DNA of 42,219 nt from Actinomycetaceae bacterium (GTDB lineage: Bacteria > Actinomycetota > Actinomycetes > Actinomycetales > Actinomycetaceae): positions 1 through 42,219 of the forward strand of contig JAGBKC010000050.1 in assembly GCA_017934115.1 (NCBI GenBank), in the 5' to 3' direction. Positions 25,946 to 34,903 of this stretch are shown here, in pieces. The notes beneath the pieces were generated by a model. The model was not told where the DNA came from. It did no database searches and was given only the letters and a program-made list of their open reading frames with translations. Every line of letters starts with the position of its first letter. Within the stretch, counting starts at the first letter, position 1. A program made the translations under genes and the position numbers.

Positions 25946-27484
25946 GTGACTCCTCATAATATAGGCGGATACAAAATCCTTAAAACTCTTGGTAGCGGTG
26001 GCATGTCAACCGTCTACGAAGCAGAAAACGGCAATGGCGAACATGTTGCCTTAAAAGTTCTTTCTGAAGCTTATGCAGATGCTACTGGGCGCGAACGTTT
26101 GGCACGCGAAGTTCAGTTGATGTTAGGCATCGACAGCGACGCAATTGCGCGCATTATCGATGCTGAAACCGACGACTCTCCGTGCTTCATTGTTACTGAA
26201 CTCATCGATGGACTCACTTTAGATAAAGATGTGTCCGCTAACGGCCTCTATGAAGGGGATGACCTAGTACACTTGGCTACTGAACTCTATGACGCCATCC
26301 AAACTATTCACACAGCTGGTGTTCTTCATCGCGACCTTAAACCATCAAATGTCATAATAAGCAGCCGAGGACCTGTAATCATTGATTTTGGCATTTCCAT
26401 GCTTGAAACAGACACTCGCCTGACTACACCTGGAAATATACTCTTAACCCCAGGATACTGCGACCCGCGTATCATCAACAACAACACACCTGATGAAGAG
26501 GCAGATCTATGGGCATTAGCTGCCGTTTTACTATTTGCAGCTACTGGCGAACCTCCGTTTGGCACTGGAAATACTCAAGCAATTTTTCACCGAGTACTCA
26601 CTGGCGACATAAACACAACTGGTCTTGAACCACATCTTGCTAGAGCTTTTACAATGGCTCTGGCACCTGAAAACCGCATGAGTTTCCCTGATCTGCTTGA
26701 ATGTCTTAAAAATCCAGATCACATCACCATAATAGAAACTCAACCAGCACAAACATCTGCTCATACAGCACAAACAACACGCCTATATTCATCATTACCT
26801 TCTGATAATATCCCCAGCTTTCCTCCCGCTTCTGAAACTATCGGCACTTCTGAGTACGCTCCGCCCTCTTCAGAACGATCCATCAGCACAGCTCCACCTG
26901 AACAGCACGATAGATCATCTTCATTACCACGTCATTACCCACTCTTCACTCATGGTATTTTTCTTTTTTCCCTCCTCGCCCTTATATCTTTTTCCCCCTT
27001 TTATCCCCTCATTTCCTTCCTTATTATCTACATGTCAATAACACTAGGGGGAATTTACGCACATACCTCATACCGTTTTTTTGCCAGCTCACCTAAAGAA
27101 TTATCTTTGCGCTCTCAGCCTTATAACATCATCAGTGGCACAATAAAAACAGTTACGCACGTAACATTTACAAGCGTTGTTCTTTTAGTTTTGTGCACAC
27201 TGATCGAATATTTTTTTGAAATAACATATATTATGGCAACGCATCATATCTTAATAACCCTCACTACCATTATCATCAGTATCTTTTATATTTTTCCGAC
27301 ATCTCGTCTTGGGTATAAAGGAATACGTGCAGGAATTTACACATATTCTCAAACATTTTCACACAAACTTATGTGGCTTATTCTTCTTATCCTCACAACC
27401 ATCGTTTTATTTTCTCTCTATGAAGTAAATCCACAGACCTCATGGTTTCCCTTCGAACATATTCCCTATCTCCCTAGCATATAA
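25946..27484 (+). CDS. Second Ser/Thr protein kinase with multi-pass membrane C-terminus
   Basis: 512 residues. The kinase domain (about 8-260) has G-loop G-S-G-G-M-S (16-21), K37, H-R-D-L-K-P-S-N with D130 and D-F-G with D147. Catalysis should be intact, although the A-P-E motif is replaced by C-D-P-R. A Ser/Pro-rich linker (about 265-330) leads to five or six predicted transmembrane helices (about 335-505) with short loops and no sizeable external domain, so it is unlike the PASTA type. The start is GTG at 25946; AAGAAATC upstream is a weak ribosome-binding site. It sits between the FmdB-type gene and the DsbA-like gene. Confidence 0.92.
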   Translation: MTPHNIGGYKILKTLGSGGMSTVYEAENGNGEHVALKVLSEAYADATGRERLAREVQLMLGIDSDAIARIIDAETDDSPCFIVTELIDGLTLDKDVSANGLYEGDDLVHLATELYDAIQTIHTAGVLHRDLKPSNVIISSRGPVIIDFGISMLETDTRLTTPGNILLTPGYCDPRIINNNTPDEEADLWALAAVLLFAATGEPPFGTGNTQAIFHRVLTGDINTTGLEPHLARAFTMALAPENRMSFPDLLECLKNPDHITIIETQPAQTSAHTAQTTRLYSSLPSDNIPSFPPASETIGTSEYAPPSSERSISTAPPEQHDRSSSLPRHYPLFTHGIFLFSLLALISFSPFYPLISFLIIYMSITLGGIYAHTSYRFFASSPKELSLRSQPYNIISGTIKTVTHVTFTSVVLLVLCTLIEYFFEITYIMATHHILITLTTIIISIFYIFPTSRLGYKGIRAGIYTYSQTFSHKLMWLILLILTTIVLFSLYEVNPQTSWFPFEHIPYLPSI

Positions 27485-27532
27485 ATCCACAACACCACTG
27501 GGGCATATAGCAAGTACTTTTCCTTTTTGTTT

Positions 27533-27538
27533 TAGAAT
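27533..27538 (+). promoter_or_regulatory. Candidate -10 box for a leaderless transcript of the DsbA-like gene
   Basis: TAGAAT ends 6 bases before the ATG at 27545, so the transcript would begin at or next to the start codon. No ribosome-binding site is visible, and no clear -35 is seen. Confidence 0.35.
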
Positions 27539-27544
27539 GAAGCT

Positions 27545-28417
27545 ATGGCATCTTCAAGTAAAGCTCAATCAGCGCGAGATAAAGCAAAGAGCATGCGTAA
27601 TAAAGAACAAAAGAATCGTAAGCTACTTATTATTTCTATTTCCATCGGCATCATTGTTCTTGTTGCAGCCCTTATTATAAGCGCGATTTTTTTGGTAAAT
27701 AAAAATTCCGGTGGCCCTTCAAATCTCACGCACGGTGAAAAAGTCATTACATCTGTTACGCCTGCTAATGTTACCGAATGGGGAGGTATTAGCGTAGGTA
27801 AAGATGGAAAAGCAGGAACAAAGAATGAGAATGCCGAAAAAGTCATTGACTTGTATTTCGATTATGGATGCAGCCACTGCAACGAACTCGAAGATGAATT
27901 TGGAGATAAAATCGGTGAACTTGTTAAAAATGGAAAAGCAACTCTTATTCTCCATCCACTAACAATTATGGGTACGCAGTACAGCTATTTCGGCGCTAAT
28001 GCTGAACTTTTCATTGCAGAAAATGCACCTGAAATCTACTACGATTTTCATGTAAACGCGCATAAGAAACTCACATCGCCTATGTGGGAGGAAATGATCA
28101 AAAAACAACGTGAAGCTAAAGAAAAGAACGAAGATTTCAACGGAATCCAAGGACCAAGTTTGGAAGATATCGTCAAAGTTGCCACTGATCTTGGATTATC
28201 CCCAGATAAAGCAGAAAATATGAAAACTGCCCTTCAACAAGCATCTTTAGCGCAAGTTAACGGCGAATCCCAATATGTTCCTGGTGCGTACGCAAAACAC
28301 TTGCAAGAATACGTCAATCAATTCGTTAAGGATGGCAACACAGGTACACCTGCTGTATATGTCAATGGCGAAAATGTGAAGAGCTGGTCTAGTGACCTCG
28401 AAAAGAAACTTTCATAA
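27545..28417 (+). CDS. Membrane-anchored DsbA-like thiol oxidoreductase
   Basis: 290 residues. A basic N-terminus and one transmembrane helix (about 28-50) anchor an extracytoplasmic thioredoxin-fold domain of the DsbA/Thioredoxin_4 type. The active-site motif C-S-H-C is at 109-112, preceded by L-Y-F-D-Y-G. The cis-proline loop is G-T-P-A-V near residue 270, and a helical insert lies between them. It probably introduces disulfide bonds into exported proteins. Known Actinomyces enzymes of this type have C-P-H-C; Ser in the second position here may change the redox potential. No electron-accepting partner (VKOR or DsbB) is in the window. Confidence 0.92.
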   Translation: MASSSKAQSARDKAKSMRNKEQKNRKLLIISISIGIIVLVAALIISAIFLVNKNSGGPSNLTHGEKVITSVTPANVTEWGGISVGKDGKAGTKNENAEKVIDLYFDYGCSHCNELEDEFGDKIGELVKNGKATLILHPLTIMGTQYSYFGANAELFIAENAPEIYYDFHVNAHKKLTSPMWEEMIKKQREAKEKNEDFNGIQGPSLEDIVKVATDLGLSPDKAENMKTALQQASLAQVNGESQYVPGAYAKHLQEYVNQFVKDGNTGTPAVYVNGENVKSWSSDLEKKLS

Positions 28418-28438
28418 ATTTATTCCATTTATATGAAT

Positions 28439-28488
28439 ATATATAAATAAATAAAGGGCATTTTGATGCCTTTTATTTATTTATATAT
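28439..28488. terminator. Strong bidirectional terminator between convergent genes
   Basis: A 23-bp stem (one G-U pair) with loop TTTG. The core is GGGCAT/ATGCC, flanked by 17 bp of A/T repeats that give U-rich ends on both strands. It separates the DsbA-like gene (+) from the acyltransferase gene (-). Confidence 0.88.
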
Positions 28489-28526
28489 TTTATTAAAGCA
28501 ACCTACATCTCTTCTTATATTTCATT

Positions 28527-29663
28527 TTAGATTCTTCGAGCTGCCCTATAAAGAACGTAAGAGAATATAACCACGTACACAACACGTGCAACTGCCACAT
28601 AGTACATAGGATGATTCGTCAACTCGTCAAAAACAAAAATATGAAACCATGCAACTACACCATCGAGAGAATGCACAAAATAAATCAAAAGAGAATTTTT
28701 ACCCGCCCATACAAAGAAACTTTTCACCCAGGCCAATATAGGCAATGAACCAATTTTTTCTACAACAGTACTGAGCGCAAGAATAACGATCGATGATACC
28801 AATGAAAGCACAAGAGACAATACTGGAGAAGAAAAATGCCTTACACCCATATCAAGCCTGACTCCTCTTATTAAAAGGACATACCAAGCAAGAAAAAATA
28901 ATGGAATGACATACCATCTTTTGAGAAGCGTCTCAACAAGATGCACATTCTTGGCAACATAGCCCAAAAGCATATAACCGGTAGCTATAAGCACTAAATC
29001 CAATTCAAAAGGAAAAACAAATCGAAAAACTGGCACAAATTTTATTCCGGCAAAAAGAAATATAAGCGCACTACCTGTATAAAAAAACATTTTTGCCCGT
29101 AAAGAAGAAAAAGAAAATTTTTCTAACTGCATCATAATTTCATTAAGAAAAACGCGCGCAAAAGACAAAACGAGAATAAACCATATAATACCATAAGCAT
29201 AGTTATGTGGAGTAAACATTTTCCCCATCCAAATGTGTGCTTCAGACATTATGCCCCACTTCTGAGCAATACTTGCTGATGCAATAGGGTTGAAGAAAAA
29301 TAATACGTACTCTTTTATGAGATGCCATACACTCAATTCTTCATACCAAGAGCCACCCAGAAAATTCCGAACCATACCCAAAAAAGCCATCAAAATATAC
29401 GGCAAGCCAAGAGTGAAAAATGTTGATTTTATAACGTCTTTACGCGGTTTAACGCGAAAAGTAAACCCAGCTAATATAAAAAACAGCGGCATATGGAAAG
29501 AATAGAAAATTGCCCTTCCAAAACTATCATTTTCTAATGTATGCCCAAAAATAACCGCAAGAATAGCTATCCCTTTAGAAATATCAAGCCAGTCAAATCT
29601 TTTTTTGTATTTACTACCGCCCCCCTGTGAAAGTGGCTTATCACTCATATTTTCTTCATTCAC
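28527..29663 (-). CDS. Acyltransferase-3 family membrane protein (NolL/OatA-like)
   Basis: 378 residues with about ten transmembrane helices. The N-terminal signature is D-W-L-D-I-S-K-G-I-A-I-L-A-V-I-F-G-H-T, followed by F-H-M-P-L-F-F-I-L-A-G-F. These are the hallmark of membrane O-acyltransferases that acetylate sugars such as fucose or surface polysaccharides; the substrate here is unknown. The start is GTG at 29663, with AGAGG about seven bases upstream; an in-frame ATG at 29648 is the alternative. It lies 12 bases after the Wzz-like gene and is the last gene of the minus-strand run with the polymerase and Wzz-like genes, so it probably decorates the same polymer. Confidence 0.9.
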   Translation of the reverse strand: MNEENMSDKPLSQGGGSKYKKRFDWLDISKGIAILAVIFGHTLENDSFGRAIFYSFHMPLFFILAGFTFRVKPRKDVIKSTFFTLGLPYILMAFLGMVRNFLGGSWYEELSVWHLIKEYVLFFFNPIASASIAQKWGIMSEAHIWMGKMFTPHNYAYGIIWFILVLSFARVFLNEIMMQLEKFSFSSLRAKMFFYTGSALIFLFAGIKFVPVFRFVFPFELDLVLIATGYMLLGYVAKNVHLVETLLKRWYVIPLFFLAWYVLLIRGVRLDMGVRHFSSPVLSLVLSLVSSIVILALSTVVEKIGSLPILAWVKSFFVWAGKNSLLIYFVHSLDGVVAWFHIFVFDELTNHPMYYVAVARVVYVVIFSYVLYRAARRI

Positions 29664-29675
29664 AATACACCTCTT

Positions 29676-31058
29676 TTATATCACATAAGCGCAGTCGTGA
29701 GTTTCTTTACTATAACGCAACTTATATGTTAACGATGCAGGAACATCAGTCAATATCACGCCATCAATGACATGGTTACCATATTTGATATTCTTTTGTG
29801 CCTTCAATACATCTGTATAAATGGTATTACCCGATGAAATAGTAAAAATAACATGAGAATCAGGCAGTGAAGGAACAAGAGCAGCAGCATTATCGAGTAC
29901 ACCTGGAGCATTAACAATAATATGCCACCCCTCCTCGATACATGCTCGCACAAAATCAGCATATTGAGGAGACGCTAAAATATCGCCACATTCACTTTCT
30001 TGAACATCACGTGGAACGAGATAGCACCCATGAGATATTTCCGTAAAATCACTGTGAATATTGTCAGATAAAGAGCTCTTCACAACTGCTGCAAGCCCTT
30101 TATCACCCTCTACCTGAGTATCAATATACAGAACTTTTTGTTGAGCCATTCCAAGCCTTATCGCAAGGGCTTTTGCAATAACAGAAGTATCCGAAGACAG
30201 TCGAGGCGATGTAAAAACAGTATGTCGGCCTACTTTATCTTTATTTCCTCTGATTAAAGCTGAACGCAATGTAGAAATAACCGGATGATTCTCAATATTT
30301 TTACTTTGAGGCAAGGCACCAATAATATCATCAGATACAATTTGGCTAGCATCACCCAAGGTATAGATCTTCTTATCAGATACCCATCGAACAAAAGCCT
30401 GAAGCACACCTAACACAAGACCAAGCGCAAAGGCTATAGCAAGTATTTTCTTCTTCCCAAGTGGTGTAGGCTCATTTTCTTTGACAGTCTTTAGTGCAGT
30501 ATCTTCTACCAAATCTTCTATATCAAAAGAAGAATCTACTTCTTCTACAGTCGTTTCGTTATTACGAACAACCGAATATCCAGCTTTTTCAGATGATACA
30601 CGTTTAATGTCATCAAGAGCATTGCTCACGATCGATGTAGCGATATCATGTGCCTGATCTTTATTAACATCCAATACATACACAGTTGTTGTAAAATCTG
30701 ACATAGATGTCAAAACTTTTGTTTGTTTACGCAAGTCATCGATAGTGATCTCTAAAGAATTCTCATTAATAACTTTTTCAAAAACATTATCAGAAGTATA
30801 GTACGGAAGATTATCTCGCTGCTGAGCATCAAAAAGTAAAACAACAGAATTACTTGTCTGTATATTATTGATAGATTCATTATTTTGCATATTTATGCGC
30901 AAATGAGTAGATGCACTTGCCAAATATTTCTTTTCTACAGCAGTTGGCGTAGAACCAGCTTTAACATATGCAAAACCAGCAATAATACTGACAGCTACAA
31001 TCAATATAATTGATACAGCATATCGACGCATGCCTCGCAGAAAATCTATACCCGTCAT
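29676..31058 (-). CDS. Wzz-like polysaccharide co-polymerase with degenerate BY-kinase domain
   Basis: 460 residues. Transmembrane helices at about 12-32 and 203-225 bracket an extracytoplasmic Wzz-like domain, and a cytoplasmic ATPase-like domain (about 240-460) follows. This is the layout of Gram-positive polysaccharide co-polymerases fused to a bacterial tyrosine kinase. The kinase half looks dead. The P-loop (normally G-E-G-K-S-T) reads L-S-S-D-T-S at 287-292, and the Walker B aspartate is Asn (I-I-V-N-A-P, N383), though the Walker A' aspartate D313 remains. The C-terminus has scattered tyrosines rather than a tyrosine cluster. The ATG at 31058 has GAGAGG upstream. It probably controls the chain length of a surface polymer without phosphotransfer. 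Confidence 0.88.
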   Translation of the reverse strand: MTGIDFLRGMRRYAVSIILIVAVSIIAGFAYVKAGSTPTAVEKKYLASASTHLRINMQNNESINNIQTSNSVVLLFDAQQRDNLPYYTSDNVFEKVINENSLEITIDDLRKQTKVLTSMSDFTTTVYVLDVNKDQAHDIATSIVSNALDDIKRVSSEKAGYSVVRNNETTVEEVDSSFDIEDLVEDTALKTVKENEPTPLGKKKILAIAFALGLVLGVLQAFVRWVSDKKIYTLGDASQIVSDDIIGALPQSKNIENHPVISTLRSALIRGNKDKVGRHTVFTSPRLSSDTSVIAKALAIRLGMAQQKVLYIDTQVEGDKGLAAVVKSSLSDNIHSDFTEISHGCYLVPRDVQESECGDILASPQYADFVRACIEEGWHIIVNAPGVLDNAAALVPSLPDSHVIFTISSGNTIYTDVLKAQKNIKYGNHVIDGVILTDVPASLTYKLRYSKETHDCAYVI

Positions 31059-31106
31059 TTACTATCCTCTCGTAACTTTACCCATTGTAGACATAAAACA
31101 TCCACT

Positions 31107-32465
31107 TTATATTGTTTCTTCTTTCTTCACACACCCCGCTGGGCCATGTATATAACGATTGAGATAATAGTTGCCTTGTAATTTTCCATAAGGCTGCCGT
31201 TTTTCCTCATAAATAGCAGTATCAAAAGTTGTTAGCAAGAAAAGAAAAGGAGTAAACATAAGAGAAAGAAGCTGTTCATCAATAAGTGAGCGAACCGCTA
31301 TAAAGAATAAAATAACGGATACATAAGCCATATTATTTCGAGCAGATCTATACCCTACATAAAACAACAATGCAAGCATGACAACAGCAAACACCCATCC
31401 GTTATAAATAAGTATTTGCATGAAAGAGTTATCGACATAATTAGTTGAATAATCTCCTGCTGCATCCTTGGGCGATGTGCCATCACTGTTAATACCGTTA
31501 CCAACAATTTGCAACTGCTGACCAAAAAGTGGAATTCCTGCTTCCTCAAGTGTCGCTTTTGTTTGAGCCAAACGATTAGAAAGAGCAGAATTCAAGGCTT
31601 TATGCCATGCAACATGAGGATTATATATCGCAGCCATCATATAGCTAATAAGCGCAAAAATCGGCCACACAAAGGCAGCAGACAATAATTGCAAAAAAGG
31701 CGTATATGCACTGATAATAACGCGAAATTTAAAAAGAAGGATCACAACAAGAGCACCCGTAACAAGAATGAATGACGTTCTTGCATCCGTCAAGGTATAC
31801 ATACCGAAATTAACAAGCATCAACAGTGCAATAACACTATATTTTGCCTGTTCACGTGCTAAATACATGTACAGCAAAACAATAGAGAGAAAAAATTGCG
31901 CCGGATAAATCGGATACTTAAATCCTAAGCCATGACGCACATACATACCAGGGTCACGTTGCCATAAATAATCAATTACTACACCGAATTGCGAGGTTAT
32001 CACTACAAAAGAAAGAGTAAAAATCGTAGTAACAAAAGCAATAAGAGCAATCTTTTTGAAGTTTGCATGCCTGCCAACGAAGAAAAGCAAAACATAGTCA
32101 ACTAAAATTAATGACCCTGTATGCCTGCCTATCCAAAAAATAAAAATAAGAAAAGCTATTGCCCAGATAGTTTTTCTATTCTGCTGCATCCGTATTTCAG
32201 TAAGAGCAAGAAGAACAAAAATACCTAAACGAATAGGAATTTCACCAAATGTAAAAAGATAAACATCATAGAGAGAAACAGAAAGTATACGATAAACCAT
32301 CCACAATGCAAATGCAAGATAAAAAAAGAAAAGTTTATGACTAAGCAGATTCTTCAGCCATGTGTATCTTCCAGCTTGCGGCTCAGTATACGCATGTGCA
32401 GGTTGGGCTAAATACACATCCCTCCCCTTCACACTTTTTTGTTCATCATCTTTTCTTTCACACAT
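31107..32465 (-). CDS. O-antigen polymerase/ligase-like multi-pass membrane protein (Wzy-type)
   Basis: About 452 residues with ten or more transmembrane helices and one large extracytoplasmic loop (around nucleotides 31440-31620). The loop contains the N-x-x-S-N-R-L-x-x-x-K segment followed by I-x-L-F-G-Q, a pattern seen in polysaccharide polymerases. It most likely polymerises lipid-linked repeat units of a surface polysaccharide. Sequence conservation in the family is low, so the call rests on topology and on the Wzz-like gene directly downstream. The start is uncertain: ATG at 32465 is used here; a TTG at 32519, 9 bases after the aroB stop, would add 18 Cys-rich residues. Neither has a strong ribosome-binding site. 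Confidence 0.8.
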   Translation of the reverse strand: MCERKDDEQKSVKGRDVYLAQPAHAYTEPQAGRYTWLKNLLSHKLFFFYLAFALWMVYRILSVSLYDVYLFTFGEIPIRLGIFVLLALTEIRMQQNRKTIWAIAFLIFIFWIGRHTGSLILVDYVLLFFVGRHANFKKIALIAFVTTIFTLSFVVITSQFGVVIDYLWQRDPGMYVRHGLGFKYPIYPAQFFLSIVLLYMYLAREQAKYSVIALLMLVNFGMYTLTDARTSFILVTGALVVILLFKFRVIISAYTPFLQLLSAAFVWPIFALISYMMAAIYNPHVAWHKALNSALSNRLAQTKATLEEAGIPLFGQQLQIVGNGINSDGTSPKDAAGDYSTNYVDNSFMQILIYNGWVFAVVMLALLFYVGYRSARNNMAYVSVILFFIAVRSLIDEQLLSLMFTPFLFLLTTFDTAIYEEKRQPYGKLQGNYYLNRYIHGPAGCVKKEETI

Positions 32466-32528
32466 TCTATACAAAAAAGTGCATCCATATAGACATACAG
32501 ATGCACAATAAAATAACAATTAGTACGC

Positions 32529-33665
32529 CTATTTTTGCGAATTCAAGAAGGCTATAATCTCTTCTTCACTCACATTACGGGCATACATGCCATCATCAAA
32601 GGTCATTAAACCGCCTATTCCCTTTTGAAACACAAAACGAATATTTCCCGATTCTGCCTTTTTATCATGACGCATAGATTCCATAATTTTTTCCACAGCA
32701 ACATTTTCAGGGAGTTCTGTTGGCAATCCTGCATTCTTCAAGACATTTTCCACTCGTGATGCATCTTCTGCGGTAATGTAACCAAACTGCACACCCCAGC
32801 GAGCTTGCAAGTTCAATCCAACTGCCACACATGCGCCGTGTGTCATCTTGTAATCCATGGCAGCTTCTAATGCCCGACCAATAGTATGACCTAAATTAAG
32901 GCCCATACGACGATTGCCTTCATGCACATCTGACATCACAAAGTCTCTTTTGATTTCACAATTTTTACGTGCAACAACACTAACGATCTCTTCGTCTCGC
33001 ACAAAATCAAGAGGTGAAAGGCCACGATTAACAAAAGCATCTTCAAGCAGCTCAAAGAATTCTTTATCGGCAATGCATGCTTGTTTGATCGTTTCGCCAA
33101 GCCCATCCAAAATATGTTCATCTTTCAAGGTAAGCCAGCGATTCAAATCGATGACCACTGCTTGAGGCTGATGGAACGCACCAATAAGATTAGTTGCAGT
33201 TGGTGTATTGACGGCCGTTTTACCTCCGACAGATGCATCAGCAGCTCCCACAAGTGTTGTAGGAACAGAAATATATGGAACGCCGCGAGTAAATGTAGAG
33301 GCAATAAAGCCAGCTAAATCAGTCACAACACCGCCACCAAAAGCAATGATAAGAGTATCTCGCCCATAACCAGCATCAATCATGTAATTTTCAAGATGTT
33401 CTTTAACTTCACGAGTTTTATATTCTTCACCTGCAGGGAACGTGAAAGCCTGACCTTGGCGTCCGCTTGCCGCCAATGCACTGATCATTTCATCACCAGC
33501 GATACGGGCCACGTTCGAATCAGTAATAAGAGCAATGCGCCTATTTTTCAAATGCTCTTGATTGGCGATTTCTAAAACTTTATCAGCTAAATCGCGCCCA
33601 ATAATAATGGGATAGCTTTCATCGATTTCGCGTTTTAATTCAATGCGGATTTCTTGTGGTTGCAC
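32529..33665 (-). CDS. aroB: 3-dehydroquinate synthase
   Basis: Converts DAHP to 3-dehydroquinate, the second step of the shikimate pathway to aromatic amino acids, using NAD and a divalent metal. 378 residues, normal length. The NAD-binding motif G-G-G-V-V-T-D-L-A-G-F is followed by P-T-T-L-V-G-A-A-D-A-S-V-G-G-K-T. Metal ligands lie in G-L-G-E-T-I-K, N-L-G-H-T-I-G-R-A and M-T-H-G. The start is GTG at 33665, with AGGAGG upstream. Other shikimate genes (aroC, aroK) usually next to aroB are absent; instead polysaccharide genes follow directly. Confidence 0.97.
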   Translation of the reverse strand: MQPQEIRIELKREIDESYPIIIGRDLADKVLEIANQEHLKNRRIALITDSNVARIAGDEMISALAASGRQGQAFTFPAGEEYKTREVKEHLENYMIDAGYGRDTLIIAFGGGVVTDLAGFIASTFTRGVPYISVPTTLVGAADASVGGKTAVNTPTATNLIGAFHQPQAVVIDLNRWLTLKDEHILDGLGETIKQACIADKEFFELLEDAFVNRGLSPLDFVRDEEIVSVVARKNCEIKRDFVMSDVHEGNRRMGLNLGHTIGRALEAAMDYKMTHGACVAVGLNLQARWGVQFGYITAEDASRVENVLKNAGLPTELPENVAVEKIMESMRHDKKAESGNIRFVFQKGIGGLMTFDDGMYARNVSEEEIIAFLNSQK

Positions 33666-33771
33666 TCTTCCTCCTTCATATTCTCCTCATTGTATTGTGT
33701 GTAGTCTTTATCTTCAAGGTAGCAAATCACCGTTGCGGCTCACCATAACACACTTGAAACATTCACAGTAC

Positions 33772-33777
33772 TAAAGT
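33772..33777 (+). promoter_or_regulatory. Candidate -10 box for a leaderless ddh transcript
   Basis: TAAAGT ends 7 bases before the ATG at 33785, with no ribosome-binding site between. The same hexamer stands at the same distance before the NUDIX gene. Confidence 0.35.
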
Positions 33778-33784
33778 ATGGTGC

Positions 33785-34762
33785 ATGAGTTACAAAATAG
33801 CTATTAATGGATATGGAAATTTAGGCCGTGGAGCCGAATTAGCAATTGCAGCAGCCGAAGATCTTGAACTGGTTGCTATTTTTACTCGCCGCGATCCTTC
33901 GACTATCACAAGCGTAACGGGAGCTCCTGTTGTTCATCTCGACGATTTGCCACAATGGGCAGATAAGATTGACGTTCTTGCTAACTGTGGCGGTAGTGCT
34001 ACCGATTTAGCTACGCAGACACCTGCAGCTTTGAAGTATTGCAACACTGTTGACACCTTTGATACTCATCCAAAAATTCCTACATACTTCGCTTCTGTTG
34101 ATGAAGTTGCGCGCCAAAACAACAAAATCGCCCTTATTTCTGTCGGCTGGGATCCGGGGCTCTTCTCCATCGCACGCGTTTACGCAGAATCTGTATTACC
34201 CCAAGGCAGCACCACAACTTTCTGGGGTCGCGGCGTTTCACAAGGTCATTCTGATGCACTTCGCCGCATTGAAGGTGTTGCAGATGCAAAACAATACACC
34301 ATCCCACTTGAATCGGCCATTGAAGCTGCACGCAAGGGCGAAGCCGATTCTCTTACCACTCGCGAAAAGCACCTGCGTGAATGCTGGGTCGTTCTTGAAG
34401 AAGGTGCTGATGCTGAGAAAATCACTAACACTATCGTCAATATGCCAGATTACTTTGCCGATTACGACACAAAGGTCAACTTCATTTCTCAAGAAGAATT
34501 AGACGAGAAGCACTCTGGTATGCCACATGGTGGTTTCGTTGTTCGTAGCGGTTCAACCAGCGAAGGCAATAACCATACAGTCGAATTCTCTTTGGATCTC
34601 GATTCAAACCCAGAATTCACCGGCTCAATGGTTGCCGCTTCGGCTCGCGCAGTTGCTCGCATGGCAGAAAAAGGTGAAACAGGTGCACGTACATTGTTTG
34701 ATGTAGCTCCAGGGCTTCTTTTACCTCAATCTAGCGATGTTTTGCGTGCAACAATGCTCTAA
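33785..34762 (+). CDS. ddh: meso-Diaminopimelate dehydrogenase
   Basis: Makes meso-DAP in one step from tetrahydrodipicolinate, ammonia and NADPH (run in reverse), supplying lysine and the peptidoglycan cross-linking residue. 325 residues, the family's usual length. The N-terminal NADP-binding motif is I-N-G-Y-G-N-L-G-R-G-A. Family-specific segments include N-C-G-G-S-A-T-D, V-D-T-F-D-T-H, S-V-G-W-D-P-G-L-F-S and F-W-G-R-G-V-S-Q-G-H-S-D-A. The presence of this enzyme suggests DAP is made by the dehydrogenase bypass; it is phylogenetically patchy among Actinobacteria. Single gene with its own promoter and terminator. Confidence 0.97.
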   Translation: MSYKIAINGYGNLGRGAELAIAAAEDLELVAIFTRRDPSTITSVTGAPVVHLDDLPQWADKIDVLANCGGSATDLATQTPAALKYCNTVDTFDTHPKIPTYFASVDEVARQNNKIALISVGWDPGLFSIARVYAESVLPQGSTTTFWGRGVSQGHSDALRRIEGVADAKQYTIPLESAIEAARKGEADSLTTREKHLRECWVVLEEGADAEKITNTIVNMPDYFADYDTKVNFISQEELDEKHSGMPHGGFVVRSGSTSEGNNHTVEFSLDLDSNPEFTGSMVAASARAVARMAEKGETGARTLFDVAPGLLLPQSSDVLRATML

Positions 34763-34780
34763 ACATAACTGCATTACTAT

Positions 34781-34806
34781 AGGGGTGGTTCGCCACCCTT
34801 TTTTAT
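34781..34806 (+). terminator. Rho-independent terminator of ddh
   Basis: Stem GGGTGG / CCACCC with a stable TTCG tetraloop, extended by a G-U and an A-T pair, followed by a run of six T. Confidence 0.92.
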
Positions 34807-34903
34807 TCTCTTATCTTTTTTATACACGGGTATAAAGCACCTCATAAGAAAAGTCTTTTTTTTCGATAGACTTTACCTAGTTAAAACTAAAGAGGTGATA
34901 TAG

